In this document: positions 61,302 through 64,000 of the stretch, in pieces
How the letters are laid out: every line of letters starts with the position of its first letter
How positions within the stretch are numbered: the first letter of the stretch is position 1
Source of the DNA: Thermoguttaceae bacterium
GTDB lineage: Bacteria > Planctomycetota > Planctomycetia > Pirellulales > Thermoguttaceae
Assembly (NCBI GenBank): GCA_025062105.1
Contig: JANXAQ010000121.1
Span: 1-64,000 of the forward strand
Direction: 5' to 3'
DNA length: 64,000 nt
Notes under the pieces: model-generated
Databases searched by the model: none
What the model saw: only the letters and a program-made list of their open reading frames with translations
What the model was told of the DNA's origin: nothing
Position numbers and translations under genes: made by a program

Positions 61302-64000
61302 TTATATTCCGAGCAGACAGGCCTGGAGTTTTTCCGCCAAGACCCGTACATAAGGTTCTCGAATGAGGTCCAGATGACGGCCGGGGATTCGGTGTACTTC
61401 TACGCCACCTGCCGCATACGGAGACCAACCTAAGTAGGGGTCCTGGGCTACGTCGATTCCGGCAGGCTGCTCCTGGCTGGCAAACAGAGTGATTTTACCT
61501 GGATATCGGCTGGGACGATATTCCCACATCGCTTTCAGGTTGGCTTTGAAGACATTGAAGACATGCCCGGCCATTTCAGGTGAAAACTGCGGCAGGACAA
61601 TACCGGCTTTTAATGCCCGGCGAGAGAAATATTCGAAATGTTCTTGGGGACTCATTTGGCGAAGTTGTTCCAAGCTGATCTGGTCATCGCCGGGAAACAG
61701 AGCCATGATGATCGGCAAAAAATCTTCTTCTGTGGGATCCCGATCGGGTGGCAAGGCTCCAGAATCGAATAGGGCCAGCAGTTGCACCTGCTGGCCTTCC
61801 TGGACCAATTGGCAGGCCATAGCAAAGGCCAAATTCCCGCCCAACGACCAACCGCCCAATAGATACGGCCCTACCGGCTGCACAGAGCGGATGGCAGCCA
61901 AATAGTGAGTTACCATCTCAGCGACTGTCTCATGTGGGGGCCGGATCCCATCCAGCCCAACCGCTTGCAGCCCGTAGATGGGGCGATCCGTTCCTAGGTA
62001 CTGCACTAAGGCCTGATAGCAGAACACAGTGCCACCAGCAGGATGCACCAGGAAAAGCGGTCTTTTTTCCCCTTTCGGTTGGAGAGGCACTAAGGAAGAT
62101 TCCGGCGGACAAGCCTCCGGTACCTGGAGGAGGCCGGCTAGATGCTCGACCGTAGCCTGCTGAAATAGGGCGATCATGGGGATCCGTCGGCCGGTCCGAC
62201 GTTCGAGCTCAGCGATCATACGCACGGCCAACATGGAATGACCCCCCAGTTCAAAGAAATTATCCCGGCGACCAATCGGACTCACCCCGAGCAGTTGTTC
62301 CCAGACTTCAGCCACTAGGAGTTCCTCAGGCGTTTGCGGCGGTTGATATGCTTGGCTCCAGCCAGTGGATCCAATGTTCATGTATTCTTGAAGCAAGCGC
62401 CGGTCCAGTTTCCCATGGCTGCTCCGAGGAATCGACGGAACCACCACCAGCCGAGAAGGAATCATATATTCAGGCAGCCGTTCTTCTAGGTATTGACGAA
62501 GCTGGTGAACCATCTGCCGGACGGCTACCGTTTGTAATGGATGGCTGGCATACTTGGCAAAACTTTCCTGGCTGGGCAACTCCGCTTTGTTAGAAGCAGA
62601 CTGTTCCGGCATCGGCTCCTGGAGGCAAGGGGGCAGTTTTTCCGCTACTGGCCCCAGTCTGTCAGAACAAGACTGTTCCGAGGCCGACGGGATATGGAGT
62701 GGCGTGGTGGTAGCCGCTGCTTGGTCCCAAGCAGACAAGCCCCCTGCCGGGGCAAACCGTCGGGTTTTTCGCCAGGCCCGGCGAGCCACACGTTGTGCTC
62801 TTCGGTGTCGGCGCATGGGGTTCGAATAGGCTAACTTATGACCAGATGGCCAAATGACCACATCCATTAACCCCCGCGCATCCCAACCGTCTGCATCCCC
62901 GATCGTTTTTTGCATTTCTAAGGAAGACTGAACTTTCCGTTCACCGGGCCGATGCCAATAGACCTCCACCTGACAGCGAAACTGGTCGCCTAATGCCCAA
63001 AACATTTCTGGATCCACACCAGCAGAAAGGCTCCGAGCGGGTTCTTTGGCAGGGGGTATCGGCCGGGCCGAAGGTTCGGATTCATTGGCCGAATCGGAAG
63101 GATTGGTCGTCGGCCGGGTTAGAGGCCCACCAGCAGCGGCCACCCGCAGATCGGCCACCGTGCTCAAACCCGCTGGCCGATCCAAAAGCCTCTCTAATCG
63201 AAGGTCCTCTTGCAACCTGGCATTCGGTACACCCCGAATCACTAATCCCTGTTGAGCCGCCTGGGGAACCCAGTCCGAGCGTCGGGGATCGTACCGGTCC
63301 GGGTCCCAGTCCACCTGCCTTTCAGGCAAAGGCGGGGGCTGCCGATCCAGCCATAAGACCACATCATACCGATATTGGGCTACCTCGTTCTGCAGGCTGC
63401 CTCGTTTGCAAAGGATTTCCACCCCTGCCAATCGGGGCAATCGGCCAACCAATTGACGGAACAATTCCGGATCCAGCCAAAGTTCTGGGTCCCGTTGTAT
63501 CCGGGCTTCCACGCGGCGTCGAAGTTGCTGGAGGCTGCAGTTAGGATCGGCTAATAAACACTCTATCCCTACCGCCTGCGTCCGCTGGAGCCCCAAATGC
63601 CGGACGTCGGTCAGCACAATCTGCCCTTCCGGCACCACATAGCCGACTACCTTTTCCAACGCCCGAACGAAAGCCTCCAAGCTGGGAAAATATTGGACCA
63701 TCGAAGTAAAGACAACCAGATCAAATTGTTCTGGCAAGCGGCGGTGGCGATGGCAGGCTCTAGCACCCGCAGACCTGTCCAGATCAGAGTAAGTGGGGAC
63801 CGCAACCGGGTTAGGCTTAGCTTGAGTCTGCAGGTTCGGAGAAACCGATGGGTATGGAGCTTGGAATTCGTCGCGAAAGTCGGGGTGTATAGAGGAGGGT
63901 GTTTGGCCCGCCTGGAGGTTTTCCGACGCCGCACCAGGAGGTCCATGCAAATGGGGATGGGAAGGAGGATTTTTCGGCTGGCAGTGGGCTTCCGTCTGGG
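61302..64000 (-). CDS. Nonribosomal peptide synthetase, C-terminal part (partial)
   Basis: The frame is open to the window edge; the 5' part with the AMP-binding core lies outside. About 899 residues are visible. Order from the edge: a methyltransferase domain embedded in the adenylation domain (FDLVVFTSMVQYFPSLEAF, then GQIVLTDVRHLGL); an Arg-rich bridging region; the adenylation C-terminal subdomain with its catalytic Lys (LPEYMIPSRLVVVPSIP, then SHGKLDRRLL, near 62400); a carrier domain with its phosphopantetheine Ser (FFELGGHSMLAVRM, near 62240); and a type I thioesterase (LFLVHPAGGTVFCYQAL, GWSLGG near 61855, His in PGRHLDLI) that releases the product. The thioesterase makes this the last module. 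The substrate cannot be read because the specificity pocket is outside the window. Confidence 0.92.
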   Translation of the reverse strand, partial: QTEAHCQPKNPPSHPHLHGPPGAASENLQAGQTPSSIHPDFRDEFQAPYPSVSPNLQTQAKPNPVAVPTYSDLDRSAGARACHRHRRLPEQFDLVVFTSMVQYFPSLEAFVRALEKVVGYVVPEGQIVLTDVRHLGLQRTQAVGIECLLADPNCSLQQLRRRVEARIQRDPELWLDPELFRQLVGRLPRLAGVEILCKRGSLQNEVAQYRYDVVLWLDRQPPPLPERQVDWDPDRYDPRRSDWVPQAAQQGLVIRGVPNARLQEDLRLERLLDRPAGLSTVADLRVAAAGGPLTRPTTNPSDSANESEPSARPIPPAKEPARSLSAGVDPEMFWALGDQFRCQVEVYWHRPGERKVQSSLEMQKTIGDADGWDARGLMDVVIWPSGHKLAYSNPMRRHRRAQRVARRAWRKTRRFAPAGGLSAWDQAAATTTPLHIPSASEQSCSDRLGPVAEKLPPCLQEPMPEQSASNKAELPSQESFAKYASHPLQTVAVRQMVHQLRQYLEERLPEYMIPSRLVVVPSIPRSSHGKLDRRLLQEYMNIGSTGWSQAYQPPQTPEELLVAEVWEQLLGVSPIGRRDNFFELGGHSMLAVRMIAELERRTGRRIPMIALFQQATVEHLAGLLQVPEACPPESSLVPLQPKGEKRPLFLVHPAGGTVFCYQALVQYLGTDRPIYGLQAVGLDGIRPPHETVAEMVTHYLAAIRSVQPVGPYLLGGWSLGGNLAFAMACQLVQEGQQVQLLALFDSGALPPDRDPTEEDFLPIIMALFPGDDQISLEQLRQMSPQEHFEYFSRRALKAGIVLPQFSPEMAGHVFNVFKANLKAMWEYRPSRYPGKITLFASQEQPAGIDVAQDPYLGWSPYAAGGVEVHRIPGRHLDLIREPYVRVLAEKLQACLLGI

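Overview
The window looks like a chromosomal segment of a planctomycete, possibly a member of the Pirellulales. The evidence is family content seen mainly in that phylum: DUF1501, DUF1549/DUF1553 and DUF1598 proteins, a pre-peptidase (PPC) domain secreted protein, a TPR protein with RNA-polymerase alpha-CTD repeats, a thioredoxin-trypsin fusion, a fused SecD-SecF and a squalene-cyclase-like repeat protein. No rRNA, CRISPR array, prophage or transposase gene is visible. About 29 protein genes and one tRNA gene are supported.

Layout. 1-1861: no gene, several short repeats. 1862-6530 (+): small secreted protein, helix-turn-helix membrane protein, OmpA-like lipoprotein, NAD kinase, secreted protein. 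7084-11125 (-): U32 peptidase-family protein and DUF1598 protein. 12089-14233 (+): FHA-GAF-sigma54 activator. 14578-16701 (-): thioredoxin-protease fusion. 19341-26006 (+): dnaX, ybaB, recR and rpoN, with dnaX separated from ybaB by 1.5 kb of repeats. 27030-34792 (-): PPC protein, DUF1501 protein and a DUF1549/DUF1553 protein with a very long coiled coil. 35789-37388 (-): UVR-motif protein and sugar-phosphate isomerase-like protein. 38669-39856 (+): LptF/LptG permease. 40464-42882 (-): tyrS and ispD. 43790-49929 (-): tgt-yajC-secDF. 50072-51415 (-): TPR/alpha-CTD protein. 52019-52092 (-): tRNA-Thr. 54180-56072 (+): prenyltransferase-repeat protein. 56898-61301: glutamine-amidotransferase-like protein and sulfotransferase (both -). 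61302-64000 (-): C-terminal part of a nonribosomal peptide synthetase that runs off the window.

The most striking non-coding feature is that nearly every long intergenic gap is filled with short (about 110-300 bp) elements ending in inverted repeats. I separate at least seven families, named here A to G. Several copies carry target-site duplications: 9-10 bp for C, 9 bp for F, 5-8 bp for A, 3 bp (TNA) for D and E, 4 bp for B. Two nested insertions are directly readable: E inside A, and C inside B. None encodes a protein, so they behave like MITEs mobilised in trans. Family C ends resemble those of Tn5/IS50. Some elements abut stop codons or lie against a tRNA 5' end, so they may also supply terminators or promoters.

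Other points of interest are a likely programmed slippage site in dnaX, a roughly 380-residue low-complexity insertion in SecDF, an amidotransferase-like protein without its catalytic cysteine, and the NRPS with an embedded methyltransferase domain.
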